Positions 53,015-61,774 of a stretch of DNA of 64,000 nucleotides are shown piece by piece. Source of the stretch: Salinibacterium sp. PAMC 21357 (lineage in GTDB: Bacteria > Actinomycetota > Actinomycetes > Actinomycetales > Microbacteriaceae). How positions within the stretch are numbered: position 1 is the first letter of the stretch; the number at the start of each line of letters is the position of its first letter. Under the pieces are notes generated by a model. The model was given only the letters and a program-made list of their open reading frames with translations, was not told the origin of the DNA and ran no database searches. A program made the position numbers and the translations under genes. The stretch is from the NCBI RefSeq assembly GCF_000247645.1, contig NZ_AHWA01000004.1, forward strand, positions 310,001 through 374,000. Reading direction: 5' to 3'.

Positions 53015-53919
53015 GCACCACATCGGTCAAGGATCGCCCAGCGACCACAACGACACTCAAGCCTGCTGCGCCCCGACGACGAAAGGGTTCCTGGCGCTCG
53101 GTTCACAATCTGAAGCAAGCAGGGATCTTTATCGCCCTTGCGCTCGGCGGCATCGTGATGACACTGCCTCTCCTTTGGGTGGCCCTATCGTCGCTTAAGG
53201 AGCCGTCGGAGATTCTTGAAGTTCCGGTGCGATGGCTGCCAGACAACTTCTTCAACTTCGACAACTACGTCGAGCTTTTCGCGCAATACAACTTCGGTCA
53301 GTACATCGCGAACTCGTTTATCGTGACCGGCATCGGCATCGTCACTAGCTTGGTGATCGCCCTTCTGGCCGCCTACGCCTTCGCGTACTATCAATTCCCC
53401 TTCAAAGAGCCCATTTTTCTCCTGGTGCTCGCGTTGTTCATGGTTCCGCAAGAGGCACTCGTGATTCCGATGTTCCTCATGGTCTCGGAAGCTGGCCTGA
53501 CCAACACCTACATCGGCATGGCACTTCCTGACCTCTTTACCGTCCTTGGCGTCTACTTGCTGCGACAGTTCATGGAGGGAATCCCCTACAGCTACGTCGA
53601 GGCAGCGCGTGTTGATGGAGCCAGCGAGCTTCGGATCCTTGCGCGGGTCATCACCCCAATGGTTGCTCCGGCGATCGTAGTATTTGTGATCATCAAGTTC
53701 ATGTTCACGTGGAACACATTCCTGTGGCCGCTGCTCGTGGCTCAGGACGAAGCGATGTATACCGTGACTGTCGGCCTAGTGAACTTTGCTGGCTCTGAGT
53801 TCAATCAGTGGAACTTGATCAACGCCGCGACAATGATCAGCATGATCCCCACGATCATCCTCTTCGTCACGCTCCAGCGCTTCCTCGTGAAGGGCGTCGC
53901 GCTCAGCGGCATGAAGTAA
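53011..53919 (+). CDS. sugar ABC transporter permease (MalG type)
   Basis: The product has 302 residues. A basic start (PRRRKGSWRSVHNLKQAG) leads into helix 1 (IFIALALGGIVMTLPLLWVA). The EAA loop is YVEAARVDGASELRILARVI. It completes the importer membrane pair; no ATPase gene follows before the terminator at 53927. Confidence 0.94.
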   Translation: MSTTSVKDRPATTTTLKPAAPRRRKGSWRSVHNLKQAGIFIALALGGIVMTLPLLWVALSSLKEPSEILEVPVRWLPDNFFNFDNYVELFAQYNFGQYIANSFIVTGIGIVTSLVIALLAAYAFAYYQFPFKEPIFLLVLALFMVPQEALVIPMFLMVSEAGLTNTYIGMALPDLFTVLGVYLLRQFMEGIPYSYVEAARVDGASELRILARVITPMVAPAIVVFVIIKFMFTWNTFLWPLLVAQDEAMYTVTVGLVNFAGSEFNQWNLINAATMISMIPTIILFVTLQRFLVKGVALSGMK

Positions 53920-53926
53920 TCCCACT

Positions 53927-53968
53927 AACGAAAAGGGCCGCACCTCACCGGTGCGGCCCTTTCTCGTT
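53927..53968. terminator. bidirectional rho-independent terminator
   Basis: AACGAAAAGGGCCGCACC pairs with GGTGCGGCCCTTTCTCGTT around a short loop, with T- and A-runs in the stem ends. It ends both the importer operon and the convergent ispDF. Confidence 0.88.
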
Positions 53969-55151
53969 AATAGCTAGTTGTTGGCCCGCACGAGTGCGGT
54001 GGCCATCGGGCTACGCCTTCGCCACGCCCGGTGAAACCGAGAGCATCGGTCGTCGTGCCTGCGACACTCACGGGAGCACCAAGAATTCCGCTCAAGAAGG
54101 TCTCGGCTTCAGCGCGACGGCGAGAAACGATGGGATGATTGCCCACAATCTGAACCGTCACGTTGCCCACCTGGAAGCCGGCCTGGTGAACCAGACGAAC
54201 TGCCTCACGCAGGAACACGTCACCGTGGGCCTCAGCGAATTGGGGATCGCTCGTACCAAAGACGCTGCCCAGATCGCCCAGGTTCGCTGCCGAGAGCAGC
54301 GCGTCGCAGATCGCATGCGATACGACGTCTCCGTCGCTGTGGCCGCGCAGACCGACTTCTTCTGGCCAGTACAACCCAGCGAGCCACAGTGGCTTGGTCT
54401 CGTCGTAGGCATGCACGTCAGTGCCGCTGCCCACTCGGATGTCGAATTCGGTCGAGGTCATAATCAATTGCTCCGCTCGGCGCAGGTCCCACTCGGTCGT
54501 AATTTTGAAACCTCGCGCATCGCCAGTAATCACGGTAACCGGATGCCCGGCTGCAGTGACGGCGGCGGCATCGTCGGTGAACTCCTCAGAAGTGCTCTCG
54601 TGGGCCGCGACAAGTTGGGCGCGCGGAAAGCCTTGAGGCGTCTGCACTGCGCTGAGGGCAGAGCGATCGACGGTATCCAAGATCTGGCCGTCAGGATCGG
54701 TGCGCTTGATGGTGTCGGTCACGGCAAGCCCGGGAAGTGCGCCGGAGCCGGAGGCGCGAACGTGAGCCACTACTGAATCGAAAATGGCGGTGGGGGTAAA
54801 GGGTCGCGCGGCATCGTGCACGAGCACGACATCCACGGAAGGCTTCAGCAACAGTAGGGCTGCAGCAACCGACTCTTGACGGGTCGAACCGCCGACGGTG
54901 ACATCGATATCGCTCGCTACAGCGCCAACGGACTCGACCATCAATTGCCGCGCAGCGTCGACGTAGCCCTCCGGTGCTGTCACAATCAGCTGAACTGGTT
55001 CGGACATGGCAAGAACAGGCTCGAGGGCCCAACTCAAGATCGCCCGCCCGGCTACGGTCACGAATGCTTTCGGCTCGCGGTGACCGAGCCTAGTTCCGCT
55101 GCCGGCTGCCACGACAATGACAGCGACGCAGGGTTTCTTGTTGGTGCTCAT
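53967..55151 (-). CDS. ispDF: bifunctional IspD-IspF enzyme, C-terminus altered by an apparent frameshift
   Basis: The product has 394 residues from ATG 55151. Residues about 1-230 are IspD (MEP cytidylyltransferase): VIVVAAGSGTRLGHREPKAF, VLVHDAARPF. Residues about 235-394 are IspF (MECDP synthase): metal site RVGSGTDVHAYDE, GHSDGDVVSHAICDAL, and TTTDALGFTGRGEGVA. Both steps belong to non-mevalonate isoprenoid synthesis. The last residues read RWPPHSCGPTTSY, but one extra base near 54007-54012 would restore the usual ending (MATALVRANN, stop at 53974). The neighbour carD carries a similar gap, so a sequence error is likely. Confidence 0.93.
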   Translation of the reverse strand: MSTNKKPCVAVIVVAAGSGTRLGHREPKAFVTVAGRAILSWALEPVLAMSEPVQLIVTAPEGYVDAARQLMVESVGAVASDIDVTVGGSTRQESVAAALLLLKPSVDVVLVHDAARPFTPTAIFDSVVAHVRASGSGALPGLAVTDTIKRTDPDGQILDTVDRSALSAVQTPQGFPRAQLVAAHESTSEEFTDDAAAVTAAGHPVTVITGDARGFKITTEWDLRRAEQLIMTSTEFDIRVGSGTDVHAYDETKPLWLAGLYWPEEVGLRGHSDGDVVSHAICDALLSAANLGDLGSVFGTSDPQFAEAHGDVFLREAVRLVHQAGFQVGNVTVQIVGNHPIVSRRRAEAETFLSGILGAPVSVAGTTTDALGFTGRGEGVARWPPHSCGPTTSY

Positions 55152-55246
55152 ATGCAGCGAGTTGCTCCCCAATGAAGGGCGAAGAGAAACCTCGTCGCCA
55201 AACAACCCCAGCCGATTTAGCGGCTAAGAGAAGGCCGAGTTGGCGG

Positions 55247-55728
55247 CTAAGAAGCAAGAACCTCGTCAAGAACGAGAGATGCCTTGTCTTCGTCAGTCTT
55301 TTCTGCGAGCGCGAGCTCGGAGATCAGAATTTGGCGAGCCTTGGCAAGCATGCGCTTTTCTCCAGCAGAGAGACCGCGGTCTTGGTCACGACGCCACAGG
55401 TCGCGAACAACTTCAACACCTTGATGACATCGCCAGAGGCAAGCTTCTCGAGGTTGGCCTTGTATCGACGCGACCAGTTGGTTGGTTCTTCAGTGAAAGG
55501 TGCACGAAGCACCTCGAACACTGCGTCGAGACCTTCGCGACCGATAACGTCGCGCACACCAACAAGGTCAACGTTCTCGGCAGGAACTTCGATCGTCAGA
55601 TCGCCCTGCGTGACGTTGAGCTTGAGATAAACCTTCTCTTCGCCCTTAATGGTGCGCTTCTTCACCTCGGTGATAGTTGCGGCACCGTGGTGGGGATAAA
55701 CGACAGTCTCGCCGACCTCAAACAACAT
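55247..55728 (-). pseudogene. carD: CarD-family transcription regulator, single-base frameshift
   Basis: The frame from ATG 55728 is a perfect CarD ([23 protein letters not shown] polymerase-interacting Tudor-like domain; [20 protein letters not shown]) until about 55420. After that it reads [10 protein letters not shown] and stops at 55324. Adding one base in the run near 55415-55420 continues [10 protein letters not shown]-type family sequence, [20 protein letters not shown], to a stop at 55247, giving 160 residues, the normal length. CarD stabilises the open promoter complex and is essential in mycobacteria. A sequencing deletion is far more likely than a true null. Confidence 0.8.
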
Positions 55729-55778
55729 GAATAGTGGTCCTCTCGAAGAAAACCCAGTTTACCACAGATAGGGCATGG

Positions 55779-55797
55779 TAAGGGTTGCCTAACTAAA
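55779..55797. promoter_or_regulatory. DtxR/IdeR-box-like sequence between carD and lpqE
   Basis: TAAGGGTTGCCTAACTAAA has AGG and CCTAAC half-site elements with an extra TAA, near the IdeR consensus. It lies 33 bp before the lpqE-like start. The match is weaker than at 23716. Confidence 0.35.
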
Positions 55798-55829
55798 CCC
55801 TCCGGCGTGGCTATCGATAGTATGGCTCT

Positions 55830-56338
55830 GTGACAGTACGCAACCGCGCAGCACGCGCCGCAACCTCCGCCCTCATCGCCGGCGCTCTCCTTGTGGGCAC
55901 CGCTGGTTGTTCTTTCCTCACGCCGATCGCCACGCTCAACAAGTACGACCCGAGCGATGGCATCAGCACCTCCGTTGGTGAGCTGAAGGTGCGCAACGTT
56001 CTTGCCGTCAGCAGCGAAGACAATTCGGCCGTGAGCCTCGTGATCCGATCGTCAACACGAGCTCGTCTAGCGGAAGCCTCAATCTTCAGTACGAATCTGT
56101 CGACGGCGAACGCGTAGACATCTCGAAGCCCCTCTCGGCCAACGAGGTCAAGAGCTACGGCAACACTGTCGAGGCGTCCACAATCGTGATCACTGACGCC
56201 GGCGTCGCTGCAGGCCAGCTGTTCCCGCTGTACGTTCAGTACGGCGACGAGAGCGGCAAAGAGCTGTTGGTTCCGGTCATCTCTGGCGACAACAAGATCT
56301 ACGCCGACCTAGCGCCAGCTAGCGCACTCAGCGAGTAA
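55830..56338 (+). pseudogene. lpqE: LpqE-like lipoprotein, single-base frameshift
   Basis: The start MTVRNRAARAATSALIAGAL and lipobox LVGTAGCSFL mark a lipoprotein. The original frame ends at 56117 with unrelated residues (RSSTRARLAE). Restoring one base at about 56045-56048 gives IVNTSSSSGSLNLQYESVDG, then SKPLSANEVKSYGNTVEAST to a stop at 56338, 169 residues in all. In Mycobacterium, lpqE lies next to carD in this orientation, and the family resembles copper-chaperone (PCuAC-like) lipoproteins. A DtxR-like box lies upstream. A sequence error is the likely cause of the break. Confidence 0.7.
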
Positions 56339-56394
56339 CGCTAGCTCCCGGCCGTGCACGTCGGCCGTCGCTCAGTCGCCAGTCGCTCGGCCGC

Positions 56395-57074
56395 TTAGTC
56401 TTCGAAGCGGTAGCCAAGTCCGCGCACTGTAACGAGCATTGTGGGCTGTGACGGTGTCTTCTCAATCTTCGAACGGATGCGCTTGATGTGCACATCCAGC
56501 GTCTTGGTATCCCCGAAGTAGTCAGCGCCCCATACTCGATCGATGAGCTGGCCCCGCGTGAGCACCCGGCCACCATTGCGCAACAACAGCTCGAGAAGTT
56601 CGAACTCTTGAGCGGCATGCTCACATCGGCGCCATCAACGGTGACCGTGTGACGCTCCACATCCATGCGCACGCTTCCGGCTTCCAGAACTGATTCGTGT
56701 TCGTCAACGTCTTCAGTGCGGCGACGAAGAACCGCGCGGATGCGAGCCAAAAGTTCACGAGTGGAATATGGCTTCGTGACATAGTCATCCGCTCCCAGCT
56801 CAAGACCGACCACGATGTCCACTTCGCTGTCTTTGGCTGTAAGCATGATGATGGGAACGTTGGAGCGGGTGCGAATTTCTCGGCACACCTCAGTGCCTGA
56901 GAGCGCGGGCAGCATGAGGTCAAGAAGAATTACGTCTGCGCCGTTGCGGTCGAACTCAGCAAGCGCCGCGAGCCCGTCTTCAGCAATTGTCGTTTCGTAG
57001 CCTTCACGCTCCAGCAAGAATGCGAGAGGTTCGCTGAGCGATGGCTCATCTTCGACAATAAGAATTCGGGTCAT
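56395..57074 (-). pseudogene. regX3: RegX3-like phosphate response regulator, single-base frameshift
   Basis: The receiver domain is intact: ILIVEDEPSLSEPLAFLLER, Asp in VILLDLMLPALSG, Lys in DYVTKPYST. At about 56605-56609 (minus strand CTCAAGAGTTCGAA) one base is missing. With it restored, the frame continues KEFELLELLLRNGGR to the winged helix GQLIDRVWGADYFGDTKTLD and TVRGLGYRFED, stop at 56395, 226 residues. RegX3 with SenX3 controls phosphate-starvation genes. The start overlaps the senX3 stop (TAATG). Without correction the DNA-binding domain would be lost. Confidence 0.82.
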
Positions 57075-58225
57075 TACTTATCTCCAATTGCATTGGTGGC
57101 GTTGGTGTCAATTTCGGGCAGTCGAATCGTGAATGTTGAACCCTGGCCGAGCTGCGACCACACGCGAATGTCGCCACCGTGGTTTTGCACAACGTGCTTG
57201 GCGATGCTCAAACCGAGTCCGCTGCCGCCGGTGTGCCTGCTGCGCGCGGGATCGCTGCGGTAGAAGCGTTCGAAGACGCGGTCGAGTTCGTCTTCGGGAA
57301 TCCCGAGTCCTTGATCGGTGACGGAGATCTCGATGGCCCCCGCCTTTCGACGGACCCCGATGCCTACCCGGGTGTTTTCGGGTGAGTACTGCACAGCGTT
57401 CGAGATGAGATTGTCGAGGGCGAGCACGAGCAGTGTTTCGTCGCCGAAGACTTCGACACCGCTTTCGCCGCCGCGCACCAGACTGACGCGACTGAGGTCG
57501 GCGACGACACGGTTCTGATCGACGGCGACCGTGAGCACGTGGTCAATGTCAACGGGTTCCGCCTCTGCTAGCCCGTCAGCGGACTGCAATCGCGAGAGCT
57601 CAATGATCTCTTGGGTGATGCGCGCAAGCCGCTGAGACTCCTTTGTGAGCCTCTTGGCGAAGCGGGTGACCTGTTCAGGCTCGTCAGAGGCGCTCACGAG
57701 CGCTTCGGCAAGCAACCCGACGGCACCGATCGGCGTTTTGAGCTCGTGACTAATATTCGCCACGAAGTCACGGCGAACACTTTCCAGGCGATAGGACTCC
57801 GTGCGATCTTCGGCCAACAAGAGAACATATCGTGTGCCGAGGCGGGCCACACGAACAAAAAGATAAATGTTGGCGTCACCAAAAGGGCCGCGCGACAGGT
57901 GCACTTCTTGAGCTATTGGCTCGCCGGTTCGTCTGACTTGGTCGACGAACTCGACCAGTTCTGGATGCACGAGCGCATGATTCCACACGAGGCCGTAGGT
58001 GAGGGCGGCGTGCGAGGCCTTCATGATGTTGTTCGAAGGGTCGAGCACGATTCCCGCAGATTCCAAGGCATCGATGACCTGATCTACGCCGTCGGGAACA
58101 GCGGAGGCGACCACGTGAGCCGCCCGCTGACCGCGTCGAGCGGCCGCATAAATGATGAGGGACATACCGCCACCGAGAATTACGCCAAAGGCGAGGGCGG
58201 CTGGCACGAGCCAAGCAGAGTCCAT
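57074..58225 (-). CDS. senX3: SenX3-like sensor histidine kinase
   Basis: The protein has 383 residues. The N-terminal membrane helix is VPAALAFGVILGGGMSLIIY. A PAS-like domain spans about 45-145 (ALESAGIVLDPSNNIMKASH). The phospho-histidine is in RRDFVANISHELKTPIGAVG, the N-box in LALDNLISNAVQYSPENT, and the G boxes in TDQGLGIPEDEL and GGSGLGLSIAKH. Kinase and phosphatase activity on RegX3 depends on phosphate supply through Pst and PhoU. It is divergent from phoU, as in other actinobacteria. Confidence 0.93.
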   Translation of the reverse strand: MDSAWLVPAALAFGVILGGGMSLIIYAAARRGQRAAHVVASAVPDGVDQVIDALESAGIVLDPSNNIMKASHAALTYGLVWNHALVHPELVEFVDQVRRTGEPIAQEVHLSRGPFGDANIYLFVRVARLGTRYVLLLAEDRTESYRLESVRRDFVANISHELKTPIGAVGLLAEALVSASDEPEQVTRFAKRLTKESQRLARITQEIIELSRLQSADGLAEAEPVDIDHVLTVAVDQNRVVADLSRVSLVRGGESGVEVFGDETLLVLALDNLISNAVQYSPENTRVGIGVRRKAGAIEISVTDQGLGIPEDELDRVFERFYRSDPARSRHTGGSGLGLSIAKHVVQNHGGDIRVWSQLGQGSTFTIRLPEIDTNATNAIGDK

Positions 58226-58392
58226 AGCGACTAGATTAGTAACATCTGAGGCGTCCGCTTGCCGCCGGTTCGCGACGAGTGCTCACTTCAGATAAAGTTC
58301 AGGCCGCCAACACCTGTTGTTAACCTAACGCGGGCAGGGTGGCCTAAGCCGTGCGGGCTTCGTCATGCCCGTATCGAAGGGACGTAGATAGC

Positions 58393-59046
58393 GTGCGCGA
58401 AGTATTTCAACAAGAACTACGCGAGGTTCAAGACCGCCTCGTCGAAATTGCCAGCCTTGTGGCGGTCTCAATTGAGAACGCCACTCAAGCATTCAATGAA
58501 TCAGATGTGTCGCTCGCCGAAACGGTGATCGCAGATGACGATGAAATTGATGTCGCGGCTGCCGAACTCGACGAACTGGCGATCAACATCCTCGCTCGTC
58601 AACAACCAGTCGCCCGCGACTTGAGAATTGTGGTGAGCGCTCTGCGCATCAGCGCTTCTCTCGAGCGCATGGGTGACATGGCTGAGCACATCGCTCAGTT
58701 GGCTCGTTACCGGTTCCCCGACAAGGTGGTGCCCAAGTCTTTGCGGGGCACATTCGCCGAACTCGGTGCGCTCGATGTAGCGGTCGCCAAAAAGCTCGTC
58801 GAGCTGCTCAAGCATGAAGACGTGCGCATTGCCGAAGAGATTCGCAATGACGACGACAAGATCGACGCGCTGCACTTGAGCGTGTTCGACAAGGTGCTCG
58901 GTGAGACCTGGAAGGGTGCAGCGGTCGATACCGTGGATGCCACTCTGGCGTCGCGCTACCACGAGCGTTTTGCCGATCACGCAGTCTCCATCGCCAAGAA
59001 GGTTCAGTACTTGGCTACTGGTGACTGGGTTCCGACCGACGACTAA
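58393..59046 (+). CDS. phoU: phosphate signalling regulator PhoU
   Basis: The product has 217 residues from GTG 58393 (MREVFQQELREVQDRL); the longer frame to 58351 is not family-like. Two repeats of a three-helix bundle carry metal motifs: ETVIADDDEIDVAAAELDEL in repeat 1 and EEIRNDDDKIDALHLSVFDK in repeat 2. PhoU links the Pst phosphate importer to the SenX3/RegX3 system and keeps it off when phosphate is plentiful. It is divergent from senX3. Confidence 0.93.
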   Translation: MREVFQQELREVQDRLVEIASLVAVSIENATQAFNESDVSLAETVIADDDEIDVAAAELDELAINILARQQPVARDLRIVVSALRISASLERMGDMAEHIAQLARYRFPDKVVPKSLRGTFAELGALDVAVAKKLVELLKHEDVRIAEEIRNDDDKIDALHLSVFDKVLGETWKGAAVDTVDATLASRYHERFADHAVSIAKKVQYLATGDWVPTDD

Positions 59047-59107
59047 GCACCTCACAACTCACCGTCTCACCGCGGCGAGTTGAGGTGGCGCTCAGCAGCC
59101 ACCACAC

Positions 59108-59145
59108 AAGAAGCCCCGACGAGATTTCTCTCAGCGGGGCTTCTT
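59108..59145. terminator. terminator between phoU and gpmA
   Basis: AAGAAGCCCCG pairs with CGGGGCTTCTT around a 16-base loop. It lies between convergent genes and is weakly T-tailed on the plus strand. Confidence 0.75.
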
Positions 59146-59176
59146 GCGTGTGAGCTGACGCTCGTGAACTAGTGCG

Positions 59177-59920
59177 TTACTTCTTGCCCTGTGATGCCAC
59201 AGCAGCCGCACCGGCTTCTGCCGCCTCGGGGTCGAGGTAGTACGCAGGCTTGATCGGCATGAAGTTGTCGTCGAGCTCGTAGACCAGGGGAATTCCGGTC
59301 GGGATGTTGAGGCTCGCGATAGCGTCATCCGAAATGCCATCAAGGTGCTTCACGAGCGCGCGCAGCGAGTTGCCGTGAGCGGTGACGAGCACAGTCTTAC
59401 CTTCAGCGAGATCCTTCGTGATGTCGGATTCCCAGTAGGGCAACATGCGGTCGATGACGATCTTGAGGCTTTCAGTGCGAGGCACTTCGCCGTCGATACC
59501 AACGTAGCGACGCTCGTGGGCCTGGCTATATTCAGCGTCGTCGGCAAGCTCGGGCGGCGGAACGTCGAAGCTGCGGCGCCAGGTCATGAACTTCTCTTCG
59601 CCAAACTCTTCGAGAGTCTGGGCCTTGTCTTTGCCCTGGAGCGCACCGTAGTGACGCTCGTTGAGTCGCCAGGAGCGCTTCACGGGCAACCAGTCGAGGT
59701 CAGCGACCTGCAGCGCAATGTTTGCGGTGTGGATGGCACGCTTCAGCAGCGAAGTGTACTGAACATCGGGCTGCTTCTCGAACGCGGCGATAAGTTCGCC
59801 GGCCCGCGTTGCTTCAGCGCGGCCTTGATCGGTGAGCCCAACATCCACCCATCCTGTGAAAAGGTTTTTCTGGTTCCATTCGGAGTTGCCGTGGCGCAAC
59901 AAAATCAGGGTGTGAGTCAT
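59177..59920 (-). CDS. gpmA: 2,3-bisphosphoglycerate-dependent phosphoglycerate mutase
   Basis: The enzyme has 247 residues. The phosphohistidine motif is [12 protein letters not shown], and the second histidine is in [33 protein letters not shown] and [17 protein letters not shown] are further active-site segments. It interconverts 2- and 3-phosphoglycerate in glycolysis. It lies convergent to phoU; gpm1 also neighbours senX3-regX3 in Mycobacterium. Confidence 0.95.
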   Translation of the reverse strand: MTHTLILLRHGNSEWNQKNLFTGWVDVGLTDQGRAEATRAGELIAAFEKQPDVQYTSLLKRAIHTANIALQVADLDWLPVKRSWRLNERHYGALQGKDKAQTLEEFGEEKFMTWRRSFDVPPPELADDAEYSQAHERRYVGIDGEVPRTESLKIVIDRMLPYWESDITKDLAEGKTVLVTAHGNSLRALVKHLDGISDDAIASLNIPTGIPLVYELDDNFMPIKPAYYLDPEAAEAGAAAVASQGKK

Positions 59921-59965
59921 ACCTCAAGCGTACCGAGAACACGCGGCGATCGCGTGCGCGTGACG

Positions 59966-61033
59966 TTAACGCTTGACGGCACCGAGTCGAGGAAGGCGCG
60001 GCACGTTGGCTTCGGCTCCAGCATCTGGGGGCACGATCACTTCTTGCGCAGCCGCAATTTCCCCCACGTCGGAGGCGACTGCCAGCGTTTCGGCGGCATC
60101 TACTCCGCGTTTAACGATGGCGAGGGCGATCGGGCCGAGTTCAAAGTGGCGGGCCGATGCGGTGACAGTTCCCACAACTTTTTCGCCGAGCGACACCTCT
60201 GCGCCCGGCGCCGGCAGCGCACCCTCTGAACCGTCGAGGTGCAGCATGACGAGTCGACGTGGCGGATGACCGAGATTGTGCACTTTGGCGACAGTCTCTT
60301 GGCCGCGGTAGCAGCCCTTGTTGAGATGCACTGCTGAGCGCATCCAGTCAAGTTCGTGCGGAATGCTGCGGTCATCGACTTCGCTACTGAAGTGGGGTCG
60401 CCAGGCGGCAATGCGTAGTGCTTCGAATGCGAGCGAACCGGAGGCGGCATGACCGCTCAGGTCGGCATCGATCGCGACGAGCGATTCGCGGTAATTCCAG
60501 GAGGCACCGGGGTGGTTCTCGGCGCTCGAATACTGGTGGCCACCGCGCGTGACAGCGGCCCACGAGTCACTCCACACGAGCGGAAAACCATGAGACTCAG
60601 CTACCGGGATGGCCAAATCGCCAAAGCTGCCGATAGTGAGAAAATCGTCGCTGCGATCAGCGATTTCTACGCGAAGCATGAATCGCATGCGGTCGAGCCA
60701 TGCGGCGAGAGCTTGCCGCTGAGAACCATCAACGAGCAGCCACAGCGTTTCGGAGTCATCGATTACTCGCATCGCGTGCTCGATTCGCCCATTCGGGCTC
60801 AGAAGGAGCGTCTCTGCGCTCTCCCCCGGCTGCAGTCCGCTCAACGCTTGTGATGTCAGCGAGTCAAGCCACGTGAGCCTATCGGGACCGGTGATCGTGA
60901 TTACGGCACGATCAGCGAGTTCGACGACGGATTGCCCCTCAGCCAGCAAACGCTGCTCGCCGAAAGGGTTGCCGTAGTGCTCGGGAGGCTCGCCAACTGC
61001 ACCCGGTCGAGAAGTAAAAGTGCTATTCGACAC
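59966..61033 (-). CDS. ygfZ: YgfZ/GcvT-domain folate-binding protein
   Basis: GTG 61033 gives 355 residues; ATG 61054 is also possible. The GcvT-like fold begins AVITITGPDRLTWLDSLTSQ. The YgfZ signature is NKGCYRGQETVAKVHNLGHP, with the family's conserved cysteine. The C-terminal beta domain includes VVGTVTASARHFELGPIALA. YgfZ helps maintain iron-sulfur enzymes using a folate. The gene overlaps the nitrobindin gene by about 11 bp, so the two are cotranscribed, a common actinobacterial pair. Confidence 0.88.
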   Translation of the reverse strand: MSNSTFTSRPGAVGEPPEHYGNPFGEQRLLAEGQSVVELADRAVITITGPDRLTWLDSLTSQALSGLQPGESAETLLLSPNGRIEHAMRVIDDSETLWLLVDGSQRQALAAWLDRMRFMLRVEIADRSDDFLTIGSFGDLAIPVAESHGFPLVWSDSWAAVTRGGHQYSSAENHPGASWNYRESLVAIDADLSGHAASGSLAFEALRIAAWRPHFSSEVDDRSIPHELDWMRSAVHLNKGCYRGQETVAKVHNLGHPPRRLVMLHLDGSEGALPAPGAEVSLGEKVVGTVTASARHFELGPIALAIVKRGVDAAETLAVASDVGEIAAAQEVIVPPDAGAEANVPRLPRLGAVKR

Positions 61034-61619
61034 GAGCAAGCCGTCCTGACGCATGGTTTCGAAGGTCTTGGCCAAAGGCGGCGATATCCCACGCCCATAG
61101 CAGGTGAGCATCTACCAGTCCGTAGAGCCGTGTTGCTGCCGTGTACTCCTTAGCGCTTTCGGTGCGCATCACGGCGTCAGTTGCGAGATCGATGCGGGGG
61201 CCAGCGACCTCACCGAGATAGATTTCGCTGATGCCACCCGGATGCACGATCGACACTTCGATCTCGAACCCGCCAGAGGGCGAGCGCAAGGTTTCAACCT
61301 CCTCGGCCGTCGTATACGGCGGCGCACCTACCGAAGGTAGTAGGCCGGGGCCTGGATCGCCATCGGTCGCGGGCCGACGCAGACTCCAATAACCCGTCTC
61401 TGTCACATGAGGGGTCTGGTTCTCGTCAAGCAACCACGTATAGGAGCTGTAGTTGAGGTGAGGAAGACCGTCATGCGTAAAACTGATGCGCTGACCGAAT
61501 TCGATGCTGCGCGACTCTTCACCAATGGTGTAATCAACAACACCAGTGCCCTCCCACAGGCCAATGAGCCAAGAGAGTGGGGCGAGTTCGGCGGGGCCGG
61601 AGGTGTCTAGTTCGATCAC
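61023..61619 (-). CDS. nitrobindin-like heme-binding beta-barrel protein
   Basis: The product has 198 residues. The family motif GxWxGxG is in LSWLIGLWEGTGVVDYT. Strands continue through RISFTHDGLPHLNYSSYTW and ETGYWSLRRPA. The proximal histidine expected near the C-terminus would be in the DAHLLWAWDIAAFG region. Nitrobindins bind ferric heme and convert peroxynitrite to nitrate. It is upstream of and overlapping the ygfZ gene. Confidence 0.85.
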   Translation of the reverse strand: MIELDTSGPAELAPLSWLIGLWEGTGVVDYTIGEESRSIEFGQRISFTHDGLPHLNYSSYTWLLDENQTPHVTETGYWSLRRPATDGDPGPGLLPSVGAPPYTTAEEVETLRSPSGGFEIEVSIVHPGGISEIYLGEVAGPRIDLATDAVMRTESAKEYTAATRLYGLVDAHLLWAWDIAAFGQDLRNHASGRLARVE

Positions 61620-61631
61620 AACTCGGCGCGG

Positions 61632-61742
61632 TTAGCGCTGACCGCGGAACAGGTTATAGACCACAACAACCGACACGTAGCCGATCGACAGCGTCGCGAG
61701 ACCCAGAAGGCCGACGAAGAAAAGCTCAAGAGCGAGAAGCAT
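61632..61742 (-). CDS. 36-residue single-helix membrane peptide
   Basis: ATG 61742 to TAA 61632 encodes MLLALELFFVGLLGLATLSI and then a second short hydrophobic run ending in YNLFRGQR. AGGATCAGTAC precedes the ATG, giving a well-placed ribosome site. It is almost entirely hydrophobic with a basic end, as expected of a small membrane protein. It is too short for default gene finders. It lies just upstream of nitrobindin and may share its transcript. Confidence 0.55.
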   Translation of the reverse strand: MLLALELFFVGLLGLATLSIGYVSVVVVYNLFRGQR

Positions 61743-61774
61743 GTACTGATCCTATCTTGTGCGGCCCAAGCGCA

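Noticed and set aside
55247-57074. Programmed ribosomal frameshifting in carD or regX3
   Set aside because: No slippery heptamer with a downstream structure is seen, the families do not use it, and the same one-base loss recurs in unrelated genes nearby.
58226-58392. PHO boxes between senX3 and phoU
   Set aside because: Single GTTCA-like words occur, but no clear direct repeat of the PhoP/RegX3 type was seen.
59345-60229. 294-codon plus-strand ORF
   Set aside because: It is opposite gpmA and the ygfZ gene, both well supported.
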